From positions 1-59,482 of the forward strand of contig JAHHGY010000014.1 in the NCBI GenBank assembly GCA_019359635.1: 59,482 bases of DNA, written 5' to 3'. A model generated the notes under the pieces. It was not told the origin of the DNA, did no database searches, and saw nothing but the letters and a program-made list of their open reading frames with translations. Both the position numbers and the translations under genes were made by a program. Below, piece after piece: positions 25,972-34,556 of the stretch (position 1 is its first letter; every line of letters starts with the position of its first letter). This DNA is from Chroococcus sp. CMT-3BRIN-NPC107 (GTDB lineage Bacteria; Cyanobacteriota; Cyanobacteriia; Cyanobacteriales; Chroococcidiopsidaceae).

Positions 25972-27101
25972 TTGACACTACCACCTCAAAATCTAGTCAT
26001 CCTTTAGCAGCTTATATTGAGCGGTTGAAGACTGGACAAGCTTTACTTAAAGATAGTAAAGAAAATGTTTTAGATGTAGTCGGCATCTTGAAAAGCTACG
26101 GCATTGTGCTAGAAGCGTACTACAAAAATTTGCTCTACATTTCCGAGCATCAATTTTTGGTAATTTTTCCATTTTTTAAATACTTTAATGGCGATATTTC
26201 CTTAAAAAAACTGCTGAAACATTGGTGGGGCGATCGCATTAATTATGAATATGCCGAATACTGTATGAAAGGTATGCTTTGGCATGGCGGCGGCGGTTTA
26301 GATGAGTATTTAGACTCACCTGAATTCATGGCAAATAGTCAAAAAGCAATTGCAGCGAGATTTAAACGCAATCCCTTGATGCTCGGATTGCATCAGCTTT
26401 TTCCCGACTATTTGCCCGAACAAGTACGCCAACAAGTTTATTACAGCGCTTTGGGGCAGTTTTGGCGGGTAATGAGCAAGATGTTTTTAGATTTGAGCGA
26501 CTTGTTTGACAAAGGCGAAATTCAGTCAATTCCCCAAGTTGTCGAACACATCAAAAATGGCTTAGTTGCGGCGGCTAATTTGGCGATTACTTACGCTGTC
26601 AAGCTCGATGGTTGTAGCTACGACATTATTCCAGCCGAGGCGGGATTAACATTTTTAGCCGATACCGCCGTTCCTTATGTAGAGGCTATTTTCTTTCGGG
26701 GAACGCCTTTTTCAGGAACGGTTTCTTACAACGCCCAAGCACACCAAATTTCGCCGGATTTAACTCGCTTTGATTACGGCGCTCTTTACGCTGACCCTTT
26801 GCCTATAGGCGGTTCGGGGATTCCTCCAACGCTATTAATGCAAGATATGCGGCATTATCTCCCAGATTATATCCATGCCCTTTACCGCGATCGCAGCCGT
26901 CGGGGAGAAGACGATTTGCGGGTACAAATTTGCATCAGTTTCCAAAAATCAATGTTTTGCGTTACCACCGCCGCTATTTTAGGATTGATGCCTTACCCAT
27001 TAGATAGCCAAGATCCGGCTCATCAAAAAGCTAATCAAGTTTATTTAGAGGGATGGATGAATCGATTGGTTACATCTCAATTGCTTGAAGCCAATAGTTA
27101 A
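25968..27101 (+). CDS. cupB: CO2 hydration protein CupB (ChpX)
   Basis: The 377-residue soluble protein belongs to the CupA/CupB family, which gives the NDH-1 CO2-uptake complexes a vectorial, carbonic-anhydrase-like activity. Family segments are YCMKGMLWHGGGGLDEYLDS near 100, GYLP-like KRNPLMLGLHQLFPDYLPEQ near 135, and GIPPTLLMQDMRHYLPDYIH near 285. The shorter length and N-terminal sequence ILKSYGIVLEAYYKNLLYIS fit CupB, the low-affinity constitutive form, better than the longer CupA. It overlaps ndhD4 by 4 bp and is followed by a carbonic anhydrase gene after 37 bp. Confidence 0.85.
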   Translation: MIDTTTSKSSHPLAAYIERLKTGQALLKDSKENVLDVVGILKSYGIVLEAYYKNLLYISEHQFLVIFPFFKYFNGDISLKKLLKHWWGDRINYEYAEYCMKGMLWHGGGGLDEYLDSPEFMANSQKAIAARFKRNPLMLGLHQLFPDYLPEQVRQQVYYSALGQFWRVMSKMFLDLSDLFDKGEIQSIPQVVEHIKNGLVAAANLAITYAVKLDGCSYDIIPAEAGLTFLADTAVPYVEAIFFRGTPFSGTVSYNAQAHQISPDLTRFDYGALYADPLPIGGSGIPPTLLMQDMRHYLPDYIHALYRDRSRRGEDDLRVQICISFQKSMFCVTTAAILGLMPYPLDSQDPAHQKANQVYLEGWMNRLVTSQLLEANS

Positions 27102-27138
27102 AAATTCTTAAGCACTGCACCATTTACTAGAGAAAAAG

Positions 27139-27831
27139 ATGAAAAAGATAATTCAAGGTGTACATAGCTTTCAAACCAATTACTTAACAACTCACCGAGA
27201 GATGTTTGAGTTGCTCTCTCAAGGGCAGCATCCTAGAGTATTGTTTATTACTTGCTCAGATTCGCGGATCGATCCCAATATAATTACCCAAAGTGAACCA
27301 GGAGAAATGTTTATTATCCGCAATGCTGGTAATATTATTCCGCCCTATGGTGCGGCGAATGGTGGAGAAGGGGCGGCGGTAGAATATGCCGTGCAAGCGT
27401 TGGGAATTAAAGAAATTATTGTTTGCGGTCATTCCCATTGTGGAGCTATGAAAGGGCTATTAAAGTTGGATAAATTAGAGGCAGATATGCCTTTAGTTTA
27501 CGAATGGCTCAAACATACTGAAGCAACGCGCCGCACGGTTAAGGATAATTATCAGCACTACGAAGGCGAACAATTATTACAAGTAACGATTGAGGAAAAT
27601 GTACTAACTCAGATAGAAAATTTGCGGACTTATCCAGCGATTCATTCCAAACTGCATAAAGGTGAAATTGAGCTTCATGCTTGGATGTATCACATTGAGA
27701 CAGGAGAAATATTGGAATACAACGCCGCCCGTGGTGAATATTTATCGCCTCAAAGTCAGTTTTCAAGAGCAAGTTGGCTAACTCCCGAACAACAAGAGCG
27801 AATTTCTAAAGGTTCTAAAAATCTTAAGTAG
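27139..27831 (+). CDS. ccaA: Beta-carbonic anhydrase, CcaA/IcfA type
   Basis: The 230-residue enzyme has zinc ligands C39, H98 and C101 (ITCSDSRIDP, CGHSHCGAMKG) and the D41-R43 catalytic dyad. It resembles the carboxysomal enzyme of Synechocystis, with shared segments RNAGNIIPPYGAANGGEGAA and YDWLKHTEATRR-like YEWLKHTEATRR. Compared with that ~274-residue enzyme the C-terminal linker is shortened, but a final helix LTPEQQERISKGSK is kept. It would convert bicarbonate to CO2 beside Rubisco. It lies 37 bp after cupB with AGAGAAAAAG before the ATG, so it could be transcribed with the CO2-uptake genes. Confidence 0.87.
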   Translation: MKKIIQGVHSFQTNYLTTHREMFELLSQGQHPRVLFITCSDSRIDPNIITQSEPGEMFIIRNAGNIIPPYGAANGGEGAAVEYAVQALGIKEIIVCGHSHCGAMKGLLKLDKLEADMPLVYEWLKHTEATRRTVKDNYQHYEGEQLLQVTIEENVLTQIENLRTYPAIHSKLHKGEIELHAWMYHIETGEILEYNAARGEYLSPQSQFSRASWLTPEQQERISKGSKNLK

Positions 27832-27972
27832 TTTGCAAGCAGGGCGATCGCTCCTCCTATTTAACTTCTACCTAGCGCGATCGCACCAGCGCGCCCGCAG
27901 AGCTTCGCATTTCCACTCTCTAGACGCACGTCGTTAACTTGAGAGGTGCGATCGCATTTTCCAGCACCAACC

Positions 27973-30066
27973 CTAATAATTAAAGTTTTGGCTGCTTAAT
28001 TCTGCTTCCCTTTTATCTATCGGTGTCGCTACTTTGCGCACATTTGTATAAGGTTGTCCCAATCCCGCCGTTAGCGCATAACTAATGTTGAGTAACTTGA
28101 ACCACAACGCCGGAAAACGAGGTTCTAACCAAGGCTGGAAGCGGCGAATTAATTGAGGAAACCAAAAGGCGAAGATGGCACTAATTAAGGCATGAATGCC
28201 AAAATTTAAGTAATTTCCCAGCCAGCGCCAAATATCTTTCGCTCCTGCTAACTCCCAAATCCAAGGTAGTAAAGCGGGGTTTTTAAAGGCTGCTTTGAGC
28301 GCCAAGCGATTGAAGGTAAACCAAGTAAATCTATCCTTAATAAAGTTATCGGCTACTTCTAAGGGTTCGTCGGCTAACAACCCAAAAAATGTATTAAGCA
28401 TCGAGTTGATTCTTTGCGGTGGTAAGTATTTTCCCGTGGGAACCATCATCCCTTTAGAAAATAGCCAAGTAACGGCAATATTACTTTGGTAGGCGCGAAT
28501 TTGATTTAAGTGCTTGGCGCTTAACAAATCATGCTGCAAAGCCGTATCTAAAAGCTCTGTCAAACGCCCCAAATTGCGAATTAACGAGCCAAAACCCGTA
28601 AATACCAACGGAGACTGCAAAGAAGCCGCATCGCCGATCGCAATTAACCTATCAAAAGCTACCGTGCGATCGCGGCTATCACCGCTAAAATGCCCTGGAA
28701 TATAACCAAATGTCGGCTTTTTCCATACCAACTTATCTAAATCGCAGCGCCGATACTCTGGCAAAATTGCAAAAAAGTCTTCATACATTTCTAGCAACGA
28801 GCCGGGATTAGTCTTATTTACTTGATGGTAATGAAATAAGTAAATAGTTAATTCTTCTCCCGCTCCCGGAAATAACTCCCAAATTAACTGTCTTCCCCGC
28901 GAAATATCACCGTGACTATTTAGCACGTCTCCGTAGTCACTATCCCATACCCCAGGCTCAAAACCACTAGCTACCACCGCTCCTACCGTGGGACAAACGC
29001 TGTCAAAAGCTCGTTTACCATTCAATTGCCAGGCGATCGGCGAGGCGGTTCCCATCGCATCTACTAATAAACGTCCGCTTACTTTTCGTTCTGTAAAGTT
29101 TTTTAAATTTTTGACTGTAACTGTAACTTGTGACTCATCAACATCGGCTTGCACAAACTCTGTAGAATCCCAAATATCGCCACCACAGGCTTTGAGCTTT
29201 TCGCCGCATAATTGCAACAATTTTTCCGATTCTAAGCAAACATTTAATACTGTAGGAGTATGCAGCACTGCCGATTTTAAATAGTTGGGATTATTCCCAT
29301 CAAAAAACTTATTAAATCCGTCAATATATTCTCTAGCAATAATACTTTCAGCTTCGGCAGGAGTTAGCAAACCAAGGTCTATCAAGCTTTGCAACTCAGA
29401 GCGCGAAATATTCCATTCCCGGTTCATTTTGCCAAAAGGTAGGCGTTCTAGCAACAACACGCGATAGCCTAACTGCGCCATAACAGCAGCGTGAATCACT
29501 CCCAAAGCGCCGCCAATATAAATTAGATCGTATTCAGGTTTTTGCTCAGTTTGTCCTTGATGAGAAAATACTACCTGCTTCGGTTGCTCGTCCTTACGCA
29601 CTCCTTCACGCCATCGCTGTTCCCACCAGTAGACGCGCTGAAGATCCTTTTCGCCATTAGGCATTTGTTGAAAATACTTCGCCGTTAATGGGTAATAAGG
29701 TGCTAAAGCTTCAAAAATATTATTACTAGCTAAATCGATACTTGGAGGTTCGGGGTATTGCTGAGGAAACCTAACGCGCAGTTGATTTGTCAACTGCGAC
29801 AGAATTTTTTGCTCGTTAGGGAAAAGTCCGCCCATACGGAAAACTTTTAAATAAGTCGTGCGTTGTACCGACCAGGTAAAAATTGAAAGTTCTTGAGATA
29901 TTTGGGGAATACTTGATTTAGGGCTTGTAGTTTTATTGGGCAACAATCTTACGCCTACAGGAGTTGATGCTTTTTCTCCGGTAGCGGGTAGCCAATCTTC
30001 ACGCAACCACTGGCGGACAAGAGCGGTTTCGGGGGTAGGAATTTCTATATATAAAATTTCTTTCAT
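27973..30066 (-). CDS. cruP: FAD-dependent lycopene-cyclase-like protein (CruA/CruP family)
   Basis: The 697-residue protein has an N-terminal ~180-residue extension, then a dinucleotide-binding segment DLIYIGGALGVIHAAVMAQL near 179-198. The REWNISRSELQSLIDLGLL motif is characteristic of CruA/CruP. A second FAD segment RLIAIGDAASLQSPLVFTGF lies near 475, and the C-terminus has hydrophobic helices near 600-670. CruA is a lycopene cyclase; CruP is a paralogue conserved in cyanobacteria and plastids with weak or no cyclase activity and a proposed role in limiting oxidative damage. CruP is preferred by length and general look, but I cannot separate the two firmly. Confidence 0.7.
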   Translation of the reverse strand: MKEILYIEIPTPETALVRQWLREDWLPATGEKASTPVGVRLLPNKTTSPKSSIPQISQELSIFTWSVQRTTYLKVFRMGGLFPNEQKILSQLTNQLRVRFPQQYPEPPSIDLASNNIFEALAPYYPLTAKYFQQMPNGEKDLQRVYWWEQRWREGVRKDEQPKQVVFSHQGQTEQKPEYDLIYIGGALGVIHAAVMAQLGYRVLLLERLPFGKMNREWNISRSELQSLIDLGLLTPAEAESIIAREYIDGFNKFFDGNNPNYLKSAVLHTPTVLNVCLESEKLLQLCGEKLKACGGDIWDSTEFVQADVDESQVTVTVKNLKNFTERKVSGRLLVDAMGTASPIAWQLNGKRAFDSVCPTVGAVVASGFEPGVWDSDYGDVLNSHGDISRGRQLIWELFPGAGEELTIYLFHYHQVNKTNPGSLLEMYEDFFAILPEYRRCDLDKLVWKKPTFGYIPGHFSGDSRDRTVAFDRLIAIGDAASLQSPLVFTGFGSLIRNLGRLTELLDTALQHDLLSAKHLNQIRAYQSNIAVTWLFSKGMMVPTGKYLPPQRINSMLNTFFGLLADEPLEVADNFIKDRFTWFTFNRLALKAAFKNPALLPWIWELAGAKDIWRWLGNYLNFGIHALISAIFAFWFPQLIRRFQPWLEPRFPALWFKLLNISYALTAGLGQPYTNVRKVATPIDKREAELSSQNFNY

Positions 30067-30223
30067 TTGGCGATTTTAACTCTTAGTGAATTACTTAGAA
30101 AGGCAGAGTTGACAAAGCTACAGATTGCGCTACACTTCCCTTACAAGATAAATGAGAATTTGTTTAAAAAAGTTTACAATTGAAACAAGTTTATTAAAAT
30201 ACTTCTACTTCTAACGTTACGCC

Positions 30224-30457
30224 ATGCTTTACCCAATTCCCGCTAGTCCTCAAGAAATTGTTGCCCTTCACCAAAAGCCTATTGATGAAGAAATGGTTGC
30301 CGCCGCGATCGCAGGTGTAATTAAAATTGTCAGTGCTAAAGGGCAGTCATTAGAACAATTAACCGTACAGTTGTTAGCCGATGATAGTTTACTTGATATG
30401 CAGCAACGTCAATGGTTGAGCGATCTGGTGGCGAATGTCTGGGAAAGCTTTACTTAA
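30224..30457 (+). CDS. Small conserved cyanobacterial protein of unknown function
   Basis: The 77-residue acidic protein begins MLYPIPASPQEIVALHQKPI. It is predicted helical, with AAAIAGVIKIVSAKGQSLEQ in the middle and a Trp-rich end (WLSDLVANVWESFT). No signal or membrane segment is seen. It ends 9 bp before the PAP2 gene and probably shares its transcript. I recognise the style of short cyanobacterial conserved proteins but cannot name a function. Confidence 0.65.
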   Translation: MLYPIPASPQEIVALHQKPIDEEMVAAAIAGVIKIVSAKGQSLEQLTVQLLADDSLLDMQQRQWLSDLVANVWESFT

Positions 30458-30466
30458 AAATATATA

Positions 30467-31120
30467 GTGCGATCGCGATTACTTTCCCTTTTAATCGAAA
30501 TTAGAATCGGCGGCTTATTACTAGCTGGCTTGGCTTTGTGGGTATTTGCTCAAATTGCCGAAGAAGTTTTAGAAGCAGAAAGCTACGCTTTTGATACAAG
30601 TATATTACTGACGGTGAGGAGTTGGCACACGCCGCTATTAGATTTAGTAATGCTAGGCGTTACATTTATTGGCGATCCTTTCGGATTATTAATTAGCTGT
30701 GTAATTTTGGGCGCTTGGTTGTTAGAACGCAAACAGAAGTCGGAAGCTACAACTTTAGCGATCGCAGCTATGGGGGCAATTGGATTAAATGTACTACTCA
30801 AACGACTATTTAGTCGCGATCGCCCGGCATTATGGGAGCGGGTGGTAGATGTGGGTCAGTACAGCTTTCCTAGCGGTCATGGGATGGTATCAGTGGTAAT
30901 TTATGGCTTTATTGGCTATATTTTGGCTGTTCGCTATCGTCGCCAGCAAGTATGGATTATTAGCTTAACTACTATATTAATTACAGCAATTGGTTTTAGT
31001 CGGCTGTACTTGGGCGTACATTGGCCCACCGACATCATCGCCGGGTATGCGGCGGGGCTAGTATGGTTAATTACTTGTATTTCTAGTTCAAAAATTTGGC
31101 ATAGATATCGAGCAAAATAG
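30467..31120 (+). CDS. PAP2-family membrane phosphatase
   Basis: The 217-residue protein has about six membrane helices. The three catalytic motifs are intact: K112-x4-R117-D-R119-P, P135-S-G-H138, and S178-R179-x5-H185-x3-D189. Such enzymes dephosphorylate phosphatidic acid, undecaprenyl pyrophosphate or related lipids at the outer face of the membrane. The start is a GTG whose first codons overlap a GCGATCGC repeat. No strong ribosome binding site is visible, so coupling to the 77-residue gene upstream is likely. Confidence 0.85.
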   Translation: MRSRLLSLLIEIRIGGLLLAGLALWVFAQIAEEVLEAESYAFDTSILLTVRSWHTPLLDLVMLGVTFIGDPFGLLISCVILGAWLLERKQKSEATTLAIAAMGAIGLNVLLKRLFSRDRPALWERVVDVGQYSFPSGHGMVSVVIYGFIGYILAVRYRRQQVWIISLTTILITAIGFSRLYLGVHWPTDIIAGYAAGLVWLITCISSSKIWHRYRAK

Positions 31121-31191
31121 TTTGATTTTAACGGAAATATTTGAGTAGCTTGGCTAATATTAAAGCCAGTTGACTTGAGATTATCGATAAA

Positions 31192-32502
31192 ATGAATTAT
31201 CAGCGATACAAGTCGGCAATGCCGCAAAAATTTCCAATTGTAATTATTGGTGCAGGGTTTGGAGGTTTGCAAGCGGCGAAATCTTTAGCTCGTTCTGGCA
31301 AAGAGGTTTTACTTATCGATCGCAATAATTATCATACCTTTGTGCCATTACTGTACCAAGTAGCAACCGGGCAAATAGAACCCGAACTAATTGCCTACCC
31401 AGTGCGGACTATATTACGTCGTCGCTACGGTCATTTTCTCATGGCAGAAGTAGAAGAAATTGATTTTTCTCATCGAGTTGTTCGTACAAACAAATTAGAT
31501 ATTCAATACGATTATTTAGTTGTAGCAACGGGAAGCCAAACGCAGTATTTCGGAGTTGCAGGAGCGGCAGAATTTGCGTTGCCTATGCGGACTCTAGAGC
31601 AAGCTGTGACGCTGCGCGATCGCATTTTTTCTTGTTTTGAAGCCGCTTCTTGCCTTGAACCCGAACATCGCCAACACTTACTTACTTTTGCGATTGTGGG
31701 CGGTGGGGCAACGGGAGTAGAAATAGTTGGGGCTTTTGTAGAATTAGTACGCAGTCGCATTCGCCGCGAATATCCTAGCTTAAACTGGCGCGAAGTTAAG
31801 CTAATTTTATTGCAATCGAGCGATCGCTTACTTAAAGAATTTCCGGCTAAACTTGGTGGCGCTGCCCAAAAGTATCTACAAAAACTAGGGGTTGATATTC
31901 GTCTAGAAACGCGCGTCAAACAGATTTCGGCGCAAGAAGTTTACCTCAGTAATGGGCAAAAAATTTCTACCGCCACAGTTATTTGGACGGCGGGCTTGGA
32001 AGCCGCAATTCCTAACTCATCACAGGAGCTAATAACAGCAACAAAAGGTAAATTGTGTGTCAAGGCAACTCTCCAATCTCTCACTTACCCAAATGTATAC
32101 GCAATAGGCGATGCGGCTTATGTCGAACATTTAGTTAAACCCTTAAGTGGTGTTGCACCTGTTGCTCTCCAGCAAGGTATTGCCGTAGCTCAAAATATTA
32201 CTAGGCAAATGCGAGGTCAAAAACTCAAACCCTTTCGCTATTTTAATAAAGGAAGATTAGCGATCGTTGGTTGTTATTCAGGAGTTGGCTTAATTGGCAA
32301 ATGGAAACTTACAGGAATCCTCGCTTGGGCAATGTGGCTTGGAGTTCATTTAGTGTATTTGCCCGGATTGCGGAATCGATTAGTTGTGTTAATTTCTTGG
32401 CTGCAAACTTATTTATTAGGCGATCGCCCGGTACGGTCAATTTTAGCTTCCCATCGCCTCCTCGAAACAGCGGCTATTAAAACATCAAACAAGCATCAAT
32501 AA
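31192..32502 (+). CDS. Type II NADH dehydrogenase (NDH-2)
   Basis: The 436-residue flavoprotein has two dinucleotide-binding folds: FPIVIIGAGFGGLQAAKSL near 14-32 for FAD, and FAIVGGGATGVEIVGAF near 163-180 for NAD(P)H. VYAIGDAAYVE near 303 marks the FAD-contact segment. A C-terminal hydrophobic/amphipathic region (WAMWLGVHLVYLPGLRNR) tethers it to the membrane. It oxidises NAD(P)H and reduces quinone without pumping protons. Cyanobacteria have several paralogues (NdbA, NdbB, NdbC) and I cannot assign which. A nearer start nine codons in (MPQKFPIV) is possible. DoxX follows after 21 bp. Confidence 0.88.
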   Translation: MNYQRYKSAMPQKFPIVIIGAGFGGLQAAKSLARSGKEVLLIDRNNYHTFVPLLYQVATGQIEPELIAYPVRTILRRRYGHFLMAEVEEIDFSHRVVRTNKLDIQYDYLVVATGSQTQYFGVAGAAEFALPMRTLEQAVTLRDRIFSCFEAASCLEPEHRQHLLTFAIVGGGATGVEIVGAFVELVRSRIRREYPSLNWREVKLILLQSSDRLLKEFPAKLGGAAQKYLQKLGVDIRLETRVKQISAQEVYLSNGQKISTATVIWTAGLEAAIPNSSQELITATKGKLCVKATLQSLTYPNVYAIGDAAYVEHLVKPLSGVAPVALQQGIAVAQNITRQMRGQKLKPFRYFNKGRLAIVGCYSGVGLIGKWKLTGILAWAMWLGVHLVYLPGLRNRLVVLISWLQTYLLGDRPVRSILASHRLLETAAIKTSNKHQ

Positions 32503-32523
32503 TTACTATTGGAGACTTGATTT

Positions 32524-32982
32524 ATGCTAGACAAAACAAATACTGTTTTCAAACCCAATGATCTCGCTCTAGCTCACTTATTCTTGCGATTGCTCCTTGG
32601 TGTTAATTTTTTCAATCATGGCTTTACCCGTATCGGCAATATTCCCGGCTTTGTCGAAGAAACCGTTAAAACTTTAGACGGTTCGTATTTCCCCGAACCT
32701 TTAGTACGCATTAATGCCTTTTTAGTGCCAATTATTGAATTAGTTGTAGGCATTTTAATTACTCTAGGACTCGCAACCCGCCTAGCATTGGTGGTAACTT
32801 TTGCCTTAATGGTGATGCTAATGATGGGAGTAACATCGGTACAAAATTGGCAAGCCGCCGGAAGCCAACTTGTTTACGGTATCGTGCTATTTATTTTGCT
32901 GGCAACGTGCCAATATAATATTTTTTCTTTAGATCGTTGGTGGCGCAAACAAAATAAATCTAAAGCGGCGGATACTTATTAA
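32524..32982 (+). CDS. DoxX-family membrane protein
   Basis: The 152-residue protein has four membrane helices. It shows DoxX signatures LFLRLLLGVNFFNHGFTRI near 22-40, FLVPIIELVVGILITLGLAT near 75-95 and a final helix before a basic tail. The family is linked to quinone or thiol redox chemistry in membranes. GGAGAC precedes the ATG. The 21-bp gap to the NDH-2 gene suggests one transcript. Its stop codon lies within a bidirectional terminator stem. Confidence 0.85.
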   Translation: MLDKTNTVFKPNDLALAHLFLRLLLGVNFFNHGFTRIGNIPGFVEETVKTLDGSYFPEPLVRINAFLVPIIELVVGILITLGLATRLALVVTFALMVMLMMGVTSVQNWQAAGSQLVYGIVLFILLATCQYNIFSLDRWWRKQNKSKAADTY

Positions 32983-33026
32983 GAAGTACCGCCTTATTCT
33001 ACAAAATTTTAGGCGGTACTTCTTAA
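32979..33026. terminator. Bidirectional terminator shared by convergent genes
   Basis: A perfect 16-bp stem, TTAAGAAGTACCGCCT (32979-32994) with AGGCGGTACTTCTTAA (33011-33026), encloses a 16-nt AT-rich loop. The doxX TAA (32980-32982) is in the left arm and the minus-strand stop (33023-33025) in the right arm, so each gene ends inside the hairpin. Confidence 0.85.
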
Positions 33027-33232
33027 ATCGGTGCTATTAAATAGCCTTCAGGGTTTCCTGCGGGCAGTTGAATTAATAATAAGGGCTGCCCTTTTTCTAA
33101 CGTCAAAATATATATGCTAGAAATAGCGGGTACGAGTAATACTTCTCCGCTTGCTATTTTTTTGACAATATAGCTCCCTGTTTCTGGATCTCTGTCTTCG
33201 TATTCGACTAATGATATATTTGCTTCATTCAT
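33023..33232 (-). CDS. Small hypothetical protein
   Basis: The 69-residue acidic protein begins MNEANISLVEYEDRDPETGS and continues with beta-rich hydrophobic stretches (GEVLLVPAISSIYILTLEKG, PLLLIQLPAG). No signal peptide or known motif is present. The ATG is usable though preceded by an AT-rich region with weak ribosome binding. It is convergent with doxX and shares its terminator, which supports it being real. Function unknown. Confidence 0.55.
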   Translation of the reverse strand: MNEANISLVEYEDRDPETGSYIVKKIASGEVLLVPAISSIYILTLEKGQPLLLIQLPAGNPEGYLIAPI

Positions 33233-33394
33233 ATTTTTTTGTTAATAAAACATAATAATTATAGTCAAAATAATTTGCTTTGGCTTATTTTTTGAGTTAT
33301 TAAGAGTTCTTTATGCTGCTGGTATGAGAATGCCTACTTGACTGTATAGCCAATCAAGACTAATTGAATATAGCTTATATTTTCAATTTGGGAA

Positions 33395-33475
33395 GTTGCT
33401 GAAAGTGTAATAATTTTCAAGGGTGGTTTTAGAAAAAGACGAAATTTTCATCTCGCCTTCTTTCATTACCAATTA
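33395..33475 (+). repeat. Dispersed intergenic repeat, copy B
   Basis: Matches copy A at 8441-8530: both begin GTTGCTGAAAGTGT, continue AATTTTCAAGGGT or its near-identical form, AAAAAGAC, a T-rich centre, then CCTTCTTT and ATTACCAATT. It lies in the 315-bp spacer 33233-33547, which otherwise shows nothing recognisable. Confidence 0.6.
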
Positions 33476-33547
33476 TCAAGCTCGAAATGCTTACTTGCTG
33501 CAAATTTTGTTAATAGCAAGCCCATAAATTTATAGACTTGCTACTAA

Positions 33548-34432
33548 TTATTGCGGTGTAGGGGTAGGATTGGCTTGTGGTGTGGGGAGTTCTTGCAAAG
33601 TAGAACGAATGCGGGGAGAAGCCAGCAATTTTCTTGTATCGTTGAGCAAGCGAGTTCCCCACAGGTTTTGTTTGAGAAACTCCAAATCGCCGTAACGACT
33701 GTCTATTTTTAAGGCAGCTACTCCGGCGGCTAAACCTCGCTGCTGTTCGCCTTGGGCGTAAAGAGCTACAGCTATAGCAAGTTGAGGTTCGGCAGCTTGT
33801 TTGTCGATTTTTAAAGCGTTTTGCCAAGAGGCGATCGCCCCCTTAGTATCTCCTTGCTCGTACTTAATCAAACCGATATTATTAATTGCTGGCCAAAACT
33901 TTTGATTGCCAGCCACAGCTTTATCGTATTGAGAAATCGCCTCTGGTAAGCGATTGAGCTTGTAGTAAGAATTACCCAAATCGAACAAAGCTTCTGGATC
34001 GTTGGGTTTGAGCTTTAAGCCAGCAATGATATTATCAACGGCTGCTTGGTATTGTTCTTGACCAAAATTTGCCGAACCCAAAGCAAACAAAATTGCCGGA
34101 TTTTTGGGATCTAGAGTCCGGGCTTGTTGTAGAGGCGCGATCGCTTCCTTGAACTTATTAGTTTGCAGGTACAAACCACCTAATAAAAGCCACGATTGGT
34201 AACTTTTGGGTGCTAATTGGGTTGCTAACCTAGCTCGTGGTAAAGCTAGTTCGTACTGTTGAAACTGTGCTAACTGCGCCGCTTCTTGTGCTAAACCTAA
34301 GCCTTGCTTTTCTAGTTCTGTACTATTGAGTTGCACGGTATAAGGAACAAGTGCTTGACTTTTAGCAGGTAAGCTTACTCCCCACGAGCCAAAAATAACC
34401 AGTAATGATAGCCAATAATTCCGATTCGGCAC
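33548..34432 (-). CDS. Secreted TPR-repeat protein
   Basis: The 294-residue protein has an N-terminal signal peptide (MPNRNYWLSLLVIFGSWGVS, cut near AKSQA). At least five classical 34-residue TPR units follow: QSWLLLGGLYLQTNKFKEAI near 80, AILFALGSANFGQEQYQAAV near 113, EALFDLGNSYYKLNRLPEAI near 147, AINNIGLIKYEQGDTKGAI near 181, and a fifth near 215. The chain ends in a Pro/Thr tail. It is probably a periplasmic or thylakoid-lumen scaffold. It is transcribed away from doxX and separate from the TolC gene upstream by 124 bp. Confidence 0.87.
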   Translation of the reverse strand: MPNRNYWLSLLVIFGSWGVSLPAKSQALVPYTVQLNSTELEKQGLGLAQEAAQLAQFQQYELALPRARLATQLAPKSYQSWLLLGGLYLQTNKFKEAIAPLQQARTLDPKNPAILFALGSANFGQEQYQAAVDNIIAGLKLKPNDPEALFDLGNSYYKLNRLPEAISQYDKAVAGNQKFWPAINNIGLIKYEQGDTKGAIASWQNALKIDKQAAEPQLAIAVALYAQGEQQRGLAAGVAALKIDSRYGDLEFLKQNLWGTRLLNDTRKLLASPRIRSTLQELPTPQANPTPTPQ

Positions 34433-34556
34433 AAAAACGCCTCAACCAACTTTAGATAAAATATTCGATCTCTACAGGAATTATGACATTAAAGCATCCT
34501 GATAGAGATAAGCAGAGAACTTCTAGATGAGAATTTCTTGTTTTGCCTTCAGCAAA

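Noticed and set aside
25968-27101. Assignment as CupA
   Set aside because: Shorter than CupA, with a different N-terminal segment and no cupS following.
28988-29284. 98-codon frame antisense to the CruA/CruP-like gene
   Set aside because: Shadow of a long conserved gene, with no family signature.
33510-33827. 105-codon minus frame overlapping the TPR gene 3' end
   Set aside because: Arg/Ser-rich alternative frame of a clear TPR protein.
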